Below are positions 31,201-37,383 of a stretch of 52,429 bases of DNA, in pieces. Within the stretch, counting starts at the first letter, position 1. Every line of letters begins with the position of its first letter. A model generated the notes under the pieces. That model was not told the DNA's origin. It ran no database searches and saw only the letters and a list, made by a program, of their open reading frames with translations. Location of the stretch: contig JANSXP010000024.1 in the NCBI GenBank assembly GCA_024742875.1, positions 35,001-87,429 on the forward strand, in the 5' to 3' direction. The stretch comes from Planctomycetaceae bacterium (GTDB lineage: Bacteria > Planctomycetota > Planctomycetia > Planctomycetales > Planctomycetaceae). A program made the position numbers and the translations under genes.

Positions 31201-34200
31201 CGGTGCGGCCAACGAAGATGATGACATCCTCATCACAGCGGTCAGCAGCGACACATCGATCGTTGAAGATCCGACCATCGTGTACACGTCGGGCGATACC
31301 ACCGGCACACTGAATTACAATCTGGTTCAGGATGCCTACGGAACGGCAACCATCACCGTGACGGTCACCGACGCAGGTGTTGATAATGTGCTGGGTACAG
31401 CGGACGACGGCATCATCACAACCACCTTCGATATCGAAGTGGCTCCTGTGAATGATGCTCCGCTGCTGGATCCGATCGCCAATCAGACGATCGATGAAGA
31501 CACTGGCCCTGGCATGGTGCCTTTGACGGGTATCGACAACGGTCCGGCCAACGAGATGGAAGATGTGCGCATTTCGGCGGTCAGCAGCAACACGGGGATC
31601 ATCGCCAATCCGGTGATTACTTACACATCCCTGAATCCGACTGGAGAACTCAGCTACGATCTGGTGCAGGATGCCTTTGGCGGTCCGGTCACGATCACGG
31701 TGACAGTGGAAGACGCGGGTGTGGACGGCATCTTTGATGATGATCCGGGCACCAGCCTGATCGATGAGTCGCTGGACAACCTCACCGTGCAGCAGACGTT
31801 CGAGGTGGTCGTTAATCCGGTCAACGATGCTCCGACGCTGGACCCGATTGCGGACCAGATGGTGGATGAAGACGGCGGCCTGCAGAACGTCGCGCTGACG
31901 GGAATCTCCAACGGTCCGGCCAACGAAACCGAACAGTTGATTGTGACGACAACCAGCAGCGATCCGTCGATCGTGCCTGATCCGTCTGTGGCTTATACGT
32001 TTGATGACACTACCGGCGTGCTCAGCTACGCTCCCGTGGCCGATCAGCACGGAACAGTCACGATTACTGTGACGGCGACCGATGCCGGCCTGGACGGAAT
32101 TCTGGGCAACACGGATGATGGCATCACTTCTCAGACATTCGATATCACCGTCAATCCGGTTAACGACCCGCCAACCATTGACCCTCTGCCAAACGTGAAT
32201 GTGCTGGAAGACAGCACGCCGCCTGCTGTGAATCTGACAGGCATCACCAGCGGAGCGGCCAACGAAATGCAGGACCTGATGGTGACGGCGGTCAGCAGTG
32301 ATCCTTCCATCGTGACCAACCCGGTTGTGACCTACTCATCACCTGATACCACGGGGACACTGACCTACGGTCTGATCGGCGATGCCTTTGGTGGTCCCGT
32401 GACCATTACCGTGTTTGTGACGGACGCAGGCCTGGACGGCGTGCTCAACACGGCAGACGATGGCGTTACGACAACCTCATTTGAAGTCACGGTGGACCAG
32501 ATCAACGACCCACCAACAATCGATCCGATTGGCGACGTGGTTGTGGATGAAGATGCTCCGGCCACAGGCGTGGCTCTGACGGGGATCACCAACGGTCCAC
32601 CGAACGAAAATGAGGCCGTTCGCGTGTCGGCTGTGAGCAGTGACACTTCGCTCATTCCCCATCCGACGGTGGCTTATACCTCACCGGATTCCAACGGCGT
32701 GCTGACCTTCCAGCCGGTCGCAGACAACTTTGGTGGTCCAGTCACCATCACGGTGACTGTGGAAGACGCGGGGCTGGACAACCTGTTTGACACCGCGGAT
32801 GACCTGAGCATCACCGAGACGTTTGACATTACGGTCAACGCCGTGAATGACAATCCGACGCTCAATCCGATCCCGGACAGCGTCGTGACCGAAGATGACG
32901 CCTCTCAGGTGATCAGCCTGGAAGGCATCACGGCCGGTCCGGCCAATGAGACCGAAGGACTTCAGGTCACGGCCACGATCGACGATGGTTCGATTGTGAT
33001 TGTGCCCAACGGTGCCACGGCGGACGGTCAGGTACTGACGGTCAATGGCGTGGACTTCACCTATGTGACCACGGCAACCGGCAATACGACCGACATTGCC
33101 ATCAACCTGACGGACACCACAATTGATGTGGCTGCCGCGACGGCAAATGCTCTGAACGCTCACTTCGGTGCCGGCACAGCGACGGCCAGCGTGAATACTG
33201 TCAGCACACTGCTGCCAACATCCACGCCTTCGCCCGCTCTGCAGATTCAGCCGTACAGCAGCGTGATCGGTACTCCGATTGTCAGCTACACCTCACCGAA
33301 CACGGTCGGGACGCTGACATACCTGCCAACGGGCAACGCGTATGGTGCGATCACCGTGACTGTGACAGTCACCGATGCGGGACTGGACGGCATTGCCGGA
33401 AACGCAGACGATGGCTCGTTCAGTCAGGTGGCACGTATCGTTGTGCTGCCTGACAACGACGCTCCGACGCTGGATCCGCTGGAAGACCTGTACCTGAATG
33501 TCAGCGATCCGCTGCAGGTGGTGAATCTGACGGGCATCAGCAATGGTCCGTCCAACGAACTGGAAGACATCCGCTTTACTGTGACCAGCACAGTGACAGG
33601 ACTCATCCCGACGCCAACGCTCAGCTACACCGGTGGCCCAACGGGAACGCTGTCTTTCACACCGGTTCCCAATGTGGTCGGGGCTTCAATCATCACGGTC
33701 ATCATTGAAGATGCTGGTGTCGATGGCATCTTTGATGATCCAAACACGCCGGAAGACGAGACGGCCGATAACCTGACCGTCGTTCGCACGTTCCGCGTGT
33801 CGACTGCTCCTCAGGTTCTCAGCCCACTGGGTGTGACCGAAGACAACACGCCGGAAATCACGTTCACTGTGATTCCGGACGTGACGGCCTACGAAGTCCG
33901 ACTGGAGAACCTCACCGAAGACTTCTTCGTGTTTGGTGACGGCAATCTGGCAAGCACCTCCTCGCCGTCTCTGCAGATCACAGATCCGCTGCCGCTGGGT
34001 GACTACCGAGTGGAAGTCCGGGCCATTGACGTGCAGGGCGTGACGGGGCCATGGAGTCTGCCGGAAGAATTCACGATTGCTCCACCACCAGTCATTGAGA
34101 CGCCGTCAGGCACCGAACTTCCGGACTCCACTCCAACGTTCTCGTGGGTGGGCGTCCTCGGAGCCGAGACGTACACGCTGTCGATTGTGGATACGATTTC

Positions 34201-36220
34201 CAATCAGGTGGTGTTCACTCAGACGGACATCGTGGACACGCAGTTGACCGTCAATACGCCGCTGGGACTGGGTACGTACGAGTACTCGGTCACGGCAGTC
34301 AACACGCCGGCCGCCACGTCATCGACGGGCACAGTCACCTCCAGCGTGACGGGCACCCTGACGGTGACGACCGCTCCGGAAATTCTGACTCCGGCAGTGG
34401 CGATCTACGATCGCACGCCAACGATCACGTGGATTGAGCCGGCCGGAACCGTGTTCAGCGAACTGGAGATCTTCAACGTGACCACCGGTCAGGTTGAATT
34501 TGTGCAGACGGGCATTACGGGAGCCTCGTACACACTGTCTCCCGCCCAGACCCTCAGCGATGCGGAATACCGAGCCGTGGTGCGGTCGTTCGGCGATACT
34601 CAGCGACAGATTGCTTCGGAGGACAGCAGCTTCCATGTCTTCCAGGTGGGCTCACCACCGGTTCTGCTGGGACCTGCCGACGCACCGTTCCGCACGGTGG
34701 ATCCCCGACCGGAACTGACCTTCCGTGGTTCGCTGACGGGTGAGTCGTATCAGGTGTGGCTGTCCAGCCGCAGTCAGAACAAGGCTCTGTTTACGCCGTC
34801 GGGCATCATGTCTGAAGGCTATCGACCGCCGGAAGATCTGCCCGTTGGTCTGTACACCTACTGGGTTCGTGCGACAACCGGCAACGAAACCAGCCCATGG
34901 AGTGCGGCGTATAACTTTGAAGTGGTCACACCACCGGTGATCAATGACACGAACAGCGAGACTTTTGACCCGCAGCCAACATTTACGTGGGCCCCAATCG
35001 CCGGAGCCACCAGCTACAATGCATGGCTGAATCGCGTGGACGTGCAGCCTGCTGAGGTGGTGGAAATTGTGCCGGTCAACGGTACGTCTTATCAACCATC
35101 GTCCGCACTGCCGTTCGGTAAGTACAAGCTGTGGATACGGGGTGTGGCGGAAAGCACCAACCCGAATCTGCCGGACGTCATTACGAACTTCAGCGTGGGC
35201 TTCGAATTTGAAGTTGGCGGCCGACCGGTTGTGACATCGGATGCTGTCACTTCAGACACCACGCCGACATTCACCTGGGATCCAGTAGGTGAGGCCACCT
35301 CCTATGAGATCTTCGTCTCAGACGCGGCTGATCCGGGTGTCGCTCTGTTCCGTCAGGCGGGCATCAGCGGGACCTCATACACGGTTCCGTCGACACTGCC
35401 GGAAGGCGACTATCGCTTCTGGGTTCGCGCCTTTGGGGTGAACAATCAGCGAACGGCGTGGAGCCTGAACAGCACTTCGTTTGTGCGAATCGACACCCTG
35501 ATGCCGCCGACGCTGACGGAGATTGGCACCACCGATGACCGCACTCCGACGTTCAGCTGGTCGCCGGTCACCGGAGCCGCCAGTTACCGTCTGTTTGTGG
35601 CCCCCGTCAATGCCATTGGCTCACCGACCATTGACATTACGACCACTCTGACGTCCTTCACTCCAGCCAATAACGTGTCTCCTGACACGTATCGCGTCTG
35701 GGTGCGGGCCATCACCAGCGCTGGCAAGCTGAGTGCCTGGAGCACGCCGATCGACGTCATCGTGACCGAAGCCGGCGGAATTCAGACCCAGCCAGGCGTT
35801 GATCCGCAGTTCCTGTTCACCTCGATGCTGTCCGCCGAAATGGTCGATGCTCCTGTCACAGATGTGGCCGTCAGCCAGCTGCCGGCCGTTGTGGCGGACT
35901 CTACGGCCCAGCGGCAGACGGCCGCACTGGCGAGTCAGCCGATTGCTGCCACAGACGCCGACGTTGCAGTGGAAGAACGGGCGGCCCGGTCAGAGTCGGC
36001 TCCCGCGATGGACGCCGCGTTTGACGGACTGATGGAAGACTGGGACGCCGCGATCTGGGCGGAAGAGACGGGGGCATCTCAGCCATCGGCTGAGGTGGCT
36101 GTCGAATCGCCAGCCGATACAAAGTCGGCCGACGTTCGCACTGGCTGGGCGGCCAGCCTGGCCGCGCTGGCACCCGCGATCCTGAAGCGACGTCGCAAAA
36201 AGAACGACTCACGAAAATAG
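19265..36220 (+). CDS. Giant modular surface protein, metzincin motif, 5651 residues
   Basis: This single 16,956-base frame encodes an exported adhesin/protease-like protein. A basic N-terminus leads to DLEVRSLLAA (residues 36-45), an LEPR-XLL-type planctomycete signature. The zinc motif HEIGHLLGLGH (468-478) is of the matrixin/serralysin type. PPC-like domains lie near 527-625 and 1506-1640. Beta-helix-like segments lie near 673-955 and 2840-3020 (VVNNLLHDNASGG, VNNTIA, MNNIIAGYG). Ten ~115-residue cadherin-like repeats occupy nt 29992-33806, typified by PIxDQxIDED...LTGIxNGPxNE...FGGPVTITVTVEDAGLD; one is enlarged by an insert. Seven fibronectin-III-like repeats follow (33812-35790, core PTFSW...SY...YRVWVRA). 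The Ala/Glu-rich linker and C-terminal tail WAASLAALAPAILKRRRKK end it. It is flanked by its own RBS and a strong terminator; function is inferred only. Confidence 0.9.
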   Translation: MLISSWLKSFRNHLQSRPRRIVRRKTTKPAPRQVEDLEVRSLLAAPTLVAVRPNVGEFLVENEVRETAPNELTLQFNPGQIIDDATVNGNVTVTRAGHDGTFGDGNEVPVTIGFVGVGDQPEEVVVRFAENLPDDHYRITITPGLQNVGGEAFNNGNPDSFDFSLDLGARIIAVDPQPVTRNGNGDLEQARNQIVLYFNEDDLDPTAAEDVRLYQLIATNDTVSNLDDTLTFPTTATYDSAADTVTLEFAGDIDTLAGAGSYRLRVGNRLTNDVWPPQAPTPFVPGTEAGATNATGADLGSLAGASASLTIDGEINILTSSDQNPFPFDFPGAEDEPGHRLVEAQTHINAGPDANPSITTIAYNFDPVYGDHPNNTLGLDPINAITEAQKQRTREIFEFYGTYLGIDFVETDTLGFTIVTGDIRVLDPTATPGPGGTLGIAGGGLAIMDGGDTWNDEPGGDWFQTAMHEIGHLLGLGHAAELVQVTVNSANSANGFAPYSRPGVGAEPDFPGDHDIAHGLHLHRTDSIDVDRYNFNVPATGVFTVELMAERLANSSLLDAKLELYRVDGGVDVLVAQNDDYFSEDSFIELMLEPGDYALAVSSTDLDEGGSSQGQYTLRVDFKESVTAATALFDADLDAEGLQNNTLFDGDSDGHAGGVYNFWFNAASVADTLFVDKSAAAGGDGSIATPFNEIDVALATAVPGQIVRIVGNDQGDDGDVSNDLPYLIGRDLNNNVLEDGASLDVPQGVTVMIDAGAIFKLRASRIGVGSSSTLIDRSVGALQILGKPEQQVIFTSLLDELVGTDTTPTPTTAAPGNWGGITFRNDVDESQGRFSYRGEGIFINHVGQASIRYGGGNAVVDSVVQPVSPINLIDAQPTITYNEITLSADSALAANPDSFEQFTFHSPEFQDGAPLFTSDYQRVGPDISFNTLTENSTNGIFVKVTTLAGSDIEKLTTSARFDDTDIVHVIAQNLALQGTPGGPVLDQTAPDISLAVATTVGGGSATWAAAGDYTYSVVFYDENGFESPNSAELPPATVTDANGDIVQVTGLPPAPEEYVGRRVYRSQPGGGGPFVLVAELDRSAPSFDDTGADLGRELNAVNARLRARIDASLTIDPGTIVKLEGSRIEAEYGTQLLAEGLPGEEIIFTSRRDDSYGAGGTFDTNDDDSSSSEQAPAAGNWGGLYIGHLGSVSLDHVLVTYGGGVTPLESDFAAFNALEIHQAEARIRNSVFQTNANGTTGTTAPADRFGLYENESGTIFVRGSQPIILDSQFEGNAGPVVTINTNAVNSRLLVDRGRSTGAADQQTNYLDNQGPLIRDNAYENNDINGMVVRGEVVTTQGVWDDTDIVHVLQDEIFIPDFHVSGGIRLESSATESLVVKLAGASAGITSGGNAQDIRDRIGGMLHIIGQPGSPVIMTSLDDDSAGAGFDLTGFPQFDTNNDGSSVGTSGSWRGLEIEALAHDRNVGVHVENELADGATPDGNATISQAEVVGRLAQGEFSSDENLRLGFEIHGTIDSFDDQDTYSFQGFAGEQVWLDIDDSTWGLDTVVELLDSNGDVLATSDNDDASVPAGGTTIANTLDYSQFVSRDLYTLNALDAGMRVVLPGSTGARQNYFVRVSSKDNTKGVYELQIRMQELDEFAGTAIQYADIRYATNGIVLPSAPAHSPLTAEFVEIEGTDSDVGALMNSDRAVISIAGNLNSENDVDAYAFTVRHFPTQDNPNETPVSVVFDIDFADGLTRADSTIAVYDANNALVLIGRDSNVGEDQQADVMGDATDLLSRGSYGQRDGFIGPVEIAPGDYTVRVFSNNQVPTEIAQYLDAGGTNLVRLEPVDSVTRVAEERFGVGDTSTTGSAPIVDLFSVDGGGNLGDQHVVPFSLADVSLFISSDNGLTGGGETSVFQVDPFTGSVENAVGEFDRNIDDIAMRADGQLYAYTLDDAAGLVSPATTGNYIEIDTGTGTFTNDGDDGITLNLDNTDANGVPQPGDGNVVVDPSAVISYTALVHAGLGDNAGFAVGTRQRGPGGVPANTVPGFDYTTNILYQFNIDTGLTVGGTRTGDARANQGAGSTQREVGQVNTVGGGTIVGLATAGNTLFGLDNNGVLYQINQGNAGSAVLGAVSTYAVGSDSYVPVNGVFTGLTTAPQSVEDGEYANMLFALTSGGDLFAINLQGEAQPVFVDGADSVSTGVNNAHGLAFSTLERNLWNLTGINGTVPGHGVVEDNDSSRVNENGGTSLHFGNTIDGAAQGNQNDRATGLVNDYNFPGGAHGSVISNEFDLSGYSAEDKPTLYFNYQLGTDGTDATAMQDAFRVFVGDESGNWNLVVTNNGFESPTQADEYDLGPFGSTSTAPQLQSFQDVNEAFDNAGWRQARVDLSNYAGLGSLRLRFDFSTAGRMDIVGFNRTETELVAVAGDQIQDGDTFSIDGVAFEFEMGPSLNFPSGDSLNGATFEVGTGGAPVTFTFVTAGAGGTSILAESGDSAATIAARVKAAIEAQFGAGTAFASGNRVNVPTGILGAVDAPISAAGSIGVASVQDVTINVEMTADEVAVQVQRAIAEQFADWVPDDDVAGRAALTANQLAFQDQLLATVDVHGPSIRLISHTVTNAGVLTAREDLPGDEFSNINNRGVNNANGGVFIDDIIIGFAERGEQVTGAAPTAGFSANPDIDNGNSPLDNLDTHTGHYDLEIRRAGENALYDGTNNLLFPATDTNGRFDQSVALELPDFNDIADNSTVTISDGNREVTFEFIDNTDGTTTGTPGNFFIQYSAVSRQAIVSGNSFSSLAAAFREAVNSSAVQGVIEIAATLSDGVASISSNGTSTVNLTGNAIVTVGATGAVNVLTSDSYGDDNHFRDQGQIIIESSIFRDASEFGILAQLNETPRGTGDLATPGGPRNLIERNPDGLVPGIVVVNNLLHDNASGGIDVSGEFGAAPQGVVPAVRIVNNTIAAPENQTGVGVNITGGVSATVMNNIIAGYGTWIASTSPTVIGSNLYQENSAGGGSGLTGTFDIQIANSDPLFVDAANDNYYLAAGSRAIDSALASLLDNPDLVRVKTPLQIGLSPTLAPEDDLFGQVRSDDASAPNTSGQGANVFIDRGAIDRVDFFPPIGRIVDPLDGSPVDLDTDEDEVFVSDIDLARRLTIRLIDIGVGIDDAINPAAGRRNVHSDQFELYVRDVTEPSGRRLLVENVDYIFQYNAFSKEVTFLSVTSYKVDRTYEIWVKNTPANPADAADFDGVRDLAGNYIAANRNDGSTQFYITLSDGVNDAPINTAPATQTIFEDETLVFAGGNSISVYDDDVALGTNELTVTLVPAHGTVTTTPIAGVNVSTAGPAVTAANQITVSPAAAMFGETITIGDTIFTFVDATAVATPLSTDVPLDPTDTASIVAGRLALILNDPKNFGTNAALHLNETVTLLTRTAADPSSAVMTLGGASIETSDGVTSIGQHVSVGGDVLTFVDAAAVDVVADHEVVINATDTDADVAAALAAKINALFGAGSAPVVGNRIVLGGLNVEDGLVTISGITQLVNQALVNATFTPDPNYYGPASLTVVTEDNGEFTFNDKINARDVDVISITVLPVNDLPTLDPIADQAIDEDTATLQVNMSGISAGPLGNDPPNEAETIRVTAVSSDPSIIPDPVVNYTFFESLGSLEFAPVPDAFGVVTITVTVEDAGLDNVFEDDPNTAGVDESADNLSFQQTFTITVNPVNDPPAFDPIADTSIDEDTGPGTVALTGINPGPSGESENVRFSAISSNTSIIDTVTFNYTNPDTTGTLNYTLVPDAFGGPVTITVTLEDAGLDNIFDDDPNTAGIDESADNLTTVDTFDVIVNPVNDLPTIDPIPDETHPEDGGQKVVILSGVTNGAANENEPVIITATSSDTSIIPDPVVLYGHPSPTGTLIYEPVADAFGGPVTITVNVIDGGLDGLLIDNPATPNVDESADNGITVETFEVTITEVNDDPVIDAIPTQFIDEDAGPGSVALTGINNGAANEDDDILITAVSSDTSIVEDPTIVYTSGDTTGTLNYNLVQDAYGTATITVTVTDAGVDNVLGTADDGIITTTFDIEVAPVNDAPLLDPIANQTIDEDTGPGMVPLTGIDNGPANEMEDVRISAVSSNTGIIANPVITYTSLNPTGELSYDLVQDAFGGPVTITVTVEDAGVDGIFDDDPGTSLIDESLDNLTVQQTFEVVVNPVNDAPTLDPIADQMVDEDGGLQNVALTGISNGPANETEQLIVTTTSSDPSIVPDPSVAYTFDDTTGVLSYAPVADQHGTVTITVTATDAGLDGILGNTDDGITSQTFDITVNPVNDPPTIDPLPNVNVLEDSTPPAVNLTGITSGAANEMQDLMVTAVSSDPSIVTNPVVTYSSPDTTGTLTYGLIGDAFGGPVTITVFVTDAGLDGVLNTADDGVTTTSFEVTVDQINDPPTIDPIGDVVVDEDAPATGVALTGITNGPPNENEAVRVSAVSSDTSLIPHPTVAYTSPDSNGVLTFQPVADNFGGPVTITVTVEDAGLDNLFDTADDLSITETFDITVNAVNDNPTLNPIPDSVVTEDDASQVISLEGITAGPANETEGLQVTATIDDGSIVIVPNGATADGQVLTVNGVDFTYVTTATGNTTDIAINLTDTTIDVAAATANALNAHFGAGTATASVNTVSTLLPTSTPSPALQIQPYSSVIGTPIVSYTSPNTVGTLTYLPTGNAYGAITVTVTVTDAGLDGIAGNADDGSFSQVARIVVLPDNDAPTLDPLEDLYLNVSDPLQVVNLTGISNGPSNELEDIRFTVTSTVTGLIPTPTLSYTGGPTGTLSFTPVPNVVGASIITVIIEDAGVDGIFDDPNTPEDETADNLTVVRTFRVSTAPQVLSPLGVTEDNTPEITFTVIPDVTAYEVRLENLTEDFFVFGDGNLASTSSPSLQITDPLPLGDYRVEVRAIDVQGVTGPWSLPEEFTIAPPPVIETPSGTELPDSTPTFSWVGVLGAETYTLSIVDTISNQVVFTQTDIVDTQLTVNTPLGLGTYEYSVTAVNTPAATSSTGTVTSSVTGTLTVTTAPEILTPAVAIYDRTPTITWIEPAGTVFSELEIFNVTTGQVEFVQTGITGASYTLSPAQTLSDAEYRAVVRSFGDTQRQIASEDSSFHVFQVGSPPVLLGPADAPFRTVDPRPELTFRGSLTGESYQVWLSSRSQNKALFTPSGIMSEGYRPPEDLPVGLYTYWVRATTGNETSPWSAAYNFEVVTPPVINDTNSETFDPQPTFTWAPIAGATSYNAWLNRVDVQPAEVVEIVPVNGTSYQPSSALPFGKYKLWIRGVAESTNPNLPDVITNFSVGFEFEVGGRPVVTSDAVTSDTTPTFTWDPVGEATSYEIFVSDAADPGVALFRQAGISGTSYTVPSTLPEGDYRFWVRAFGVNNQRTAWSLNSTSFVRIDTLMPPTLTEIGTTDDRTPTFSWSPVTGAASYRLFVAPVNAIGSPTIDITTTLTSFTPANNVSPDTYRVWVRAITSAGKLSAWSTPIDVIVTEAGGIQTQPGVDPQFLFTSMLSAEMVDAPVTDVAVSQLPAVVADSTAQRQTAALASQPIAATDADVAVEERAARSESAPAMDAAFDGLMEDWDAAIWAEETGASQPSAEVAVESPADTKSADVRTGWAASLAALAPAILKRRRKKNDSRK
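29992..33806 (+). repeat. Ten tandem cadherin-like repeats within the giant gene
   Basis: Units begin near 29992, 30376, 30748, 31120, 31456, 31828, 32166, 32508, 32850 and 33460. Each encodes PxxDPI-x3-IDED, then LTGI-x-NG-x-NE, SSDxSI, TGTLxY, GGPVTITVTVxDAGLD and ends in VNPVND. The ninth is split by an extra ~85-residue module, and the tenth has lost IDED (LYLNVSD). Confidence 0.85.
33812..35790 (+). repeat. Seven fibronectin-III-like repeats within the giant gene
   Basis: Units of ~92-95 residues begin near 33812, 34087, 34370, 34650, 34930, 35215 and 35500. Each contains P-[TE]-[FI]-[TS]-[WF], then a pattern like GATSY-x-[IL], a Y-x-[PV]-x-x-x-LP turn, and Y-[RK]-[VFL]-WVRA. Confidence 0.8.
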
Positions 36221-36245
36221 GCCGTTCTGACAGTTAATGACTGAC

Positions 36246-36284
36246 AGCGGGTGGGGGACCAGCGGGTGCCCCACCCGCTTTTTT
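36246..36284 (+). terminator. Rho-independent terminator of the giant gene
   Basis: AGCGGGTGGGG (36246-36256) pairs perfectly with CCCCACCCGCT (36269-36279), followed by TTTTTT. It lies 25 bases after the stop codon and separates the giant gene from miaA. Confidence 0.93.
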
Positions 36285-36328
36285 GTTACATTCGGCCGTC
36301 CCTTTCTTTGCGGCCATGAACCTGTCTT

Positions 36329-37273
36329 ATGTCACTCTCTGTTCAAGCTCTGCGTCAGTGCTGGTTTCTTGCCGGGCCAACGGCAGTGGGCAAATCTGCG
36401 ACATCGCTGGAGCTGGCGAAGCGGCTGAACGCAGAAATCGTCTCCATGGATTCCATGGCCATTTACCGTGGCATGGACATTGGCACGGCGAAACCATCAG
36501 CCGCTGAGCAGGCACTGGCGCCGCATCACCTGATAGACGTGGTTTCACCGCACGAGGAATTTAGTGTGGCCGACTACGTGGACCAGTGCCGTGTGGTGGT
36601 GGCTGAGATTCTGGGTCGCGGCCGGACTCCGCTGTTTGTGGGCGGCACGGGGCTGTACCTGCGCAGTCTGTTGCGTGGCGTTTTCTCTGGCCCCGAAGCT
36701 GACTGGCCACTGCGTGAGGAACTGGAGCGTCAGCGGGAAGCCAATGGCAACGAATGGCTGCATGGACAGCTGGCCGCTGTGGACAAAGTGACGGCCACGC
36801 GACTGCATCCCAATGACACCCGCAGGGTGATTCGTGCCATCGAAGTCTATCGCGTCACCGGCCAGCCGTTGTCAAAGCTGCATGGCGAGTCTGCGCGGTC
36901 GCCAGACGATCAACCGGCCTGCGCGGTCTGGCTGGAACCCCCGCGGGAGTGGCTGCATCAGCGGATCAACAGGCGCGTGGACCTGATGATGGACGAAGGC
37001 CTGCTGGAAGAAACGCAGCGTCTGCTGTCGGCCGACCCTGCTCCTGCTCGAACGGCTCGTCAGGCGCTGGGTTATCGGGAGGTGATCGATCACCTGGAAG
37101 GGCGGCGTTCGCTGAAAGACGCTGTGGAACAAATCAAGACCGGCACGCGGCAGTTTGCCAAGCGCCAGCACACGTGGTTCCGTGGTCTGTCAGAATGCCG
37201 GAGTGTGAAGCTGGACGGATCGGAAACTACCGACCTGCGGGCGGAACGGATTCTGGCCGGGGCCAAACTTTAA
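36329..37273 (+). CDS. miaA: tRNA dimethylallyltransferase MiaA
   Basis: MiaA transfers a dimethylallyl group to N6 of A37 in tRNAs that read codons starting with U. The 314-residue protein has a P-loop GPTAVGKS at 16-23, then AEIVSMDSMAIYRGMDIGTAKP, HHLIDVVSP, FVGGTGLYLRSLLRG and the tRNA-binding PNDTRRVIRAIEVYRVTG. The C-terminal QIKTGTRQFAKRQHTWFRG is typical. It starts 45 bases after the giant-gene terminator and is followed on the same strand by rdgB. Together with miaE in this window it gives two steps of the ms2io6A pathway. Confidence 0.95.
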   Translation: MSLSVQALRQCWFLAGPTAVGKSATSLELAKRLNAEIVSMDSMAIYRGMDIGTAKPSAAEQALAPHHLIDVVSPHEEFSVADYVDQCRVVVAEILGRGRTPLFVGGTGLYLRSLLRGVFSGPEADWPLREELERQREANGNEWLHGQLAAVDKVTATRLHPNDTRRVIRAIEVYRVTGQPLSKLHGESARSPDDQPACAVWLEPPREWLHQRINRRVDLMMDEGLLEETQRLLSADPAPARTARQALGYREVIDHLEGRRSLKDAVEQIKTGTRQFAKRQHTWFRGLSECRSVKLDGSETTDLRAERILAGAKL

Positions 37274-37329
37274 AACACAGCGGCGGCCGTTAGGATGCCA
37301 GCCCATCGGCAGGGTGCCGCTCTGACCTG

Positions 37330-37356
37330 CCTGCGCGTTGGTGACGCAGGTTTTTT
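37330..37356 (+). terminator. Probable terminator after miaA
   Basis: CCTGCG (37330-37335) pairs with CGCAGG (37345-37350) around a nine-base loop, followed directly by TTTTTT. It lies 57 bases after the miaA stop and 28 bases before the rdgB start, so it could also act as an attenuator of rdgB. Confidence 0.6.
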
Positions 37357-37383
37357 CCCCTTCCCTTTCTCCCGGGCGTCGTG

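Noticed and set aside
29885-32050. 721-codon open frame on the minus strand opposite the cadherin-like repeats
   Set aside because: Its protein repeats in step with the sense repeats, is rich in Arg, His and Val with no domain, and lies wholly inside the giant gene; it is a codon-bias shadow.
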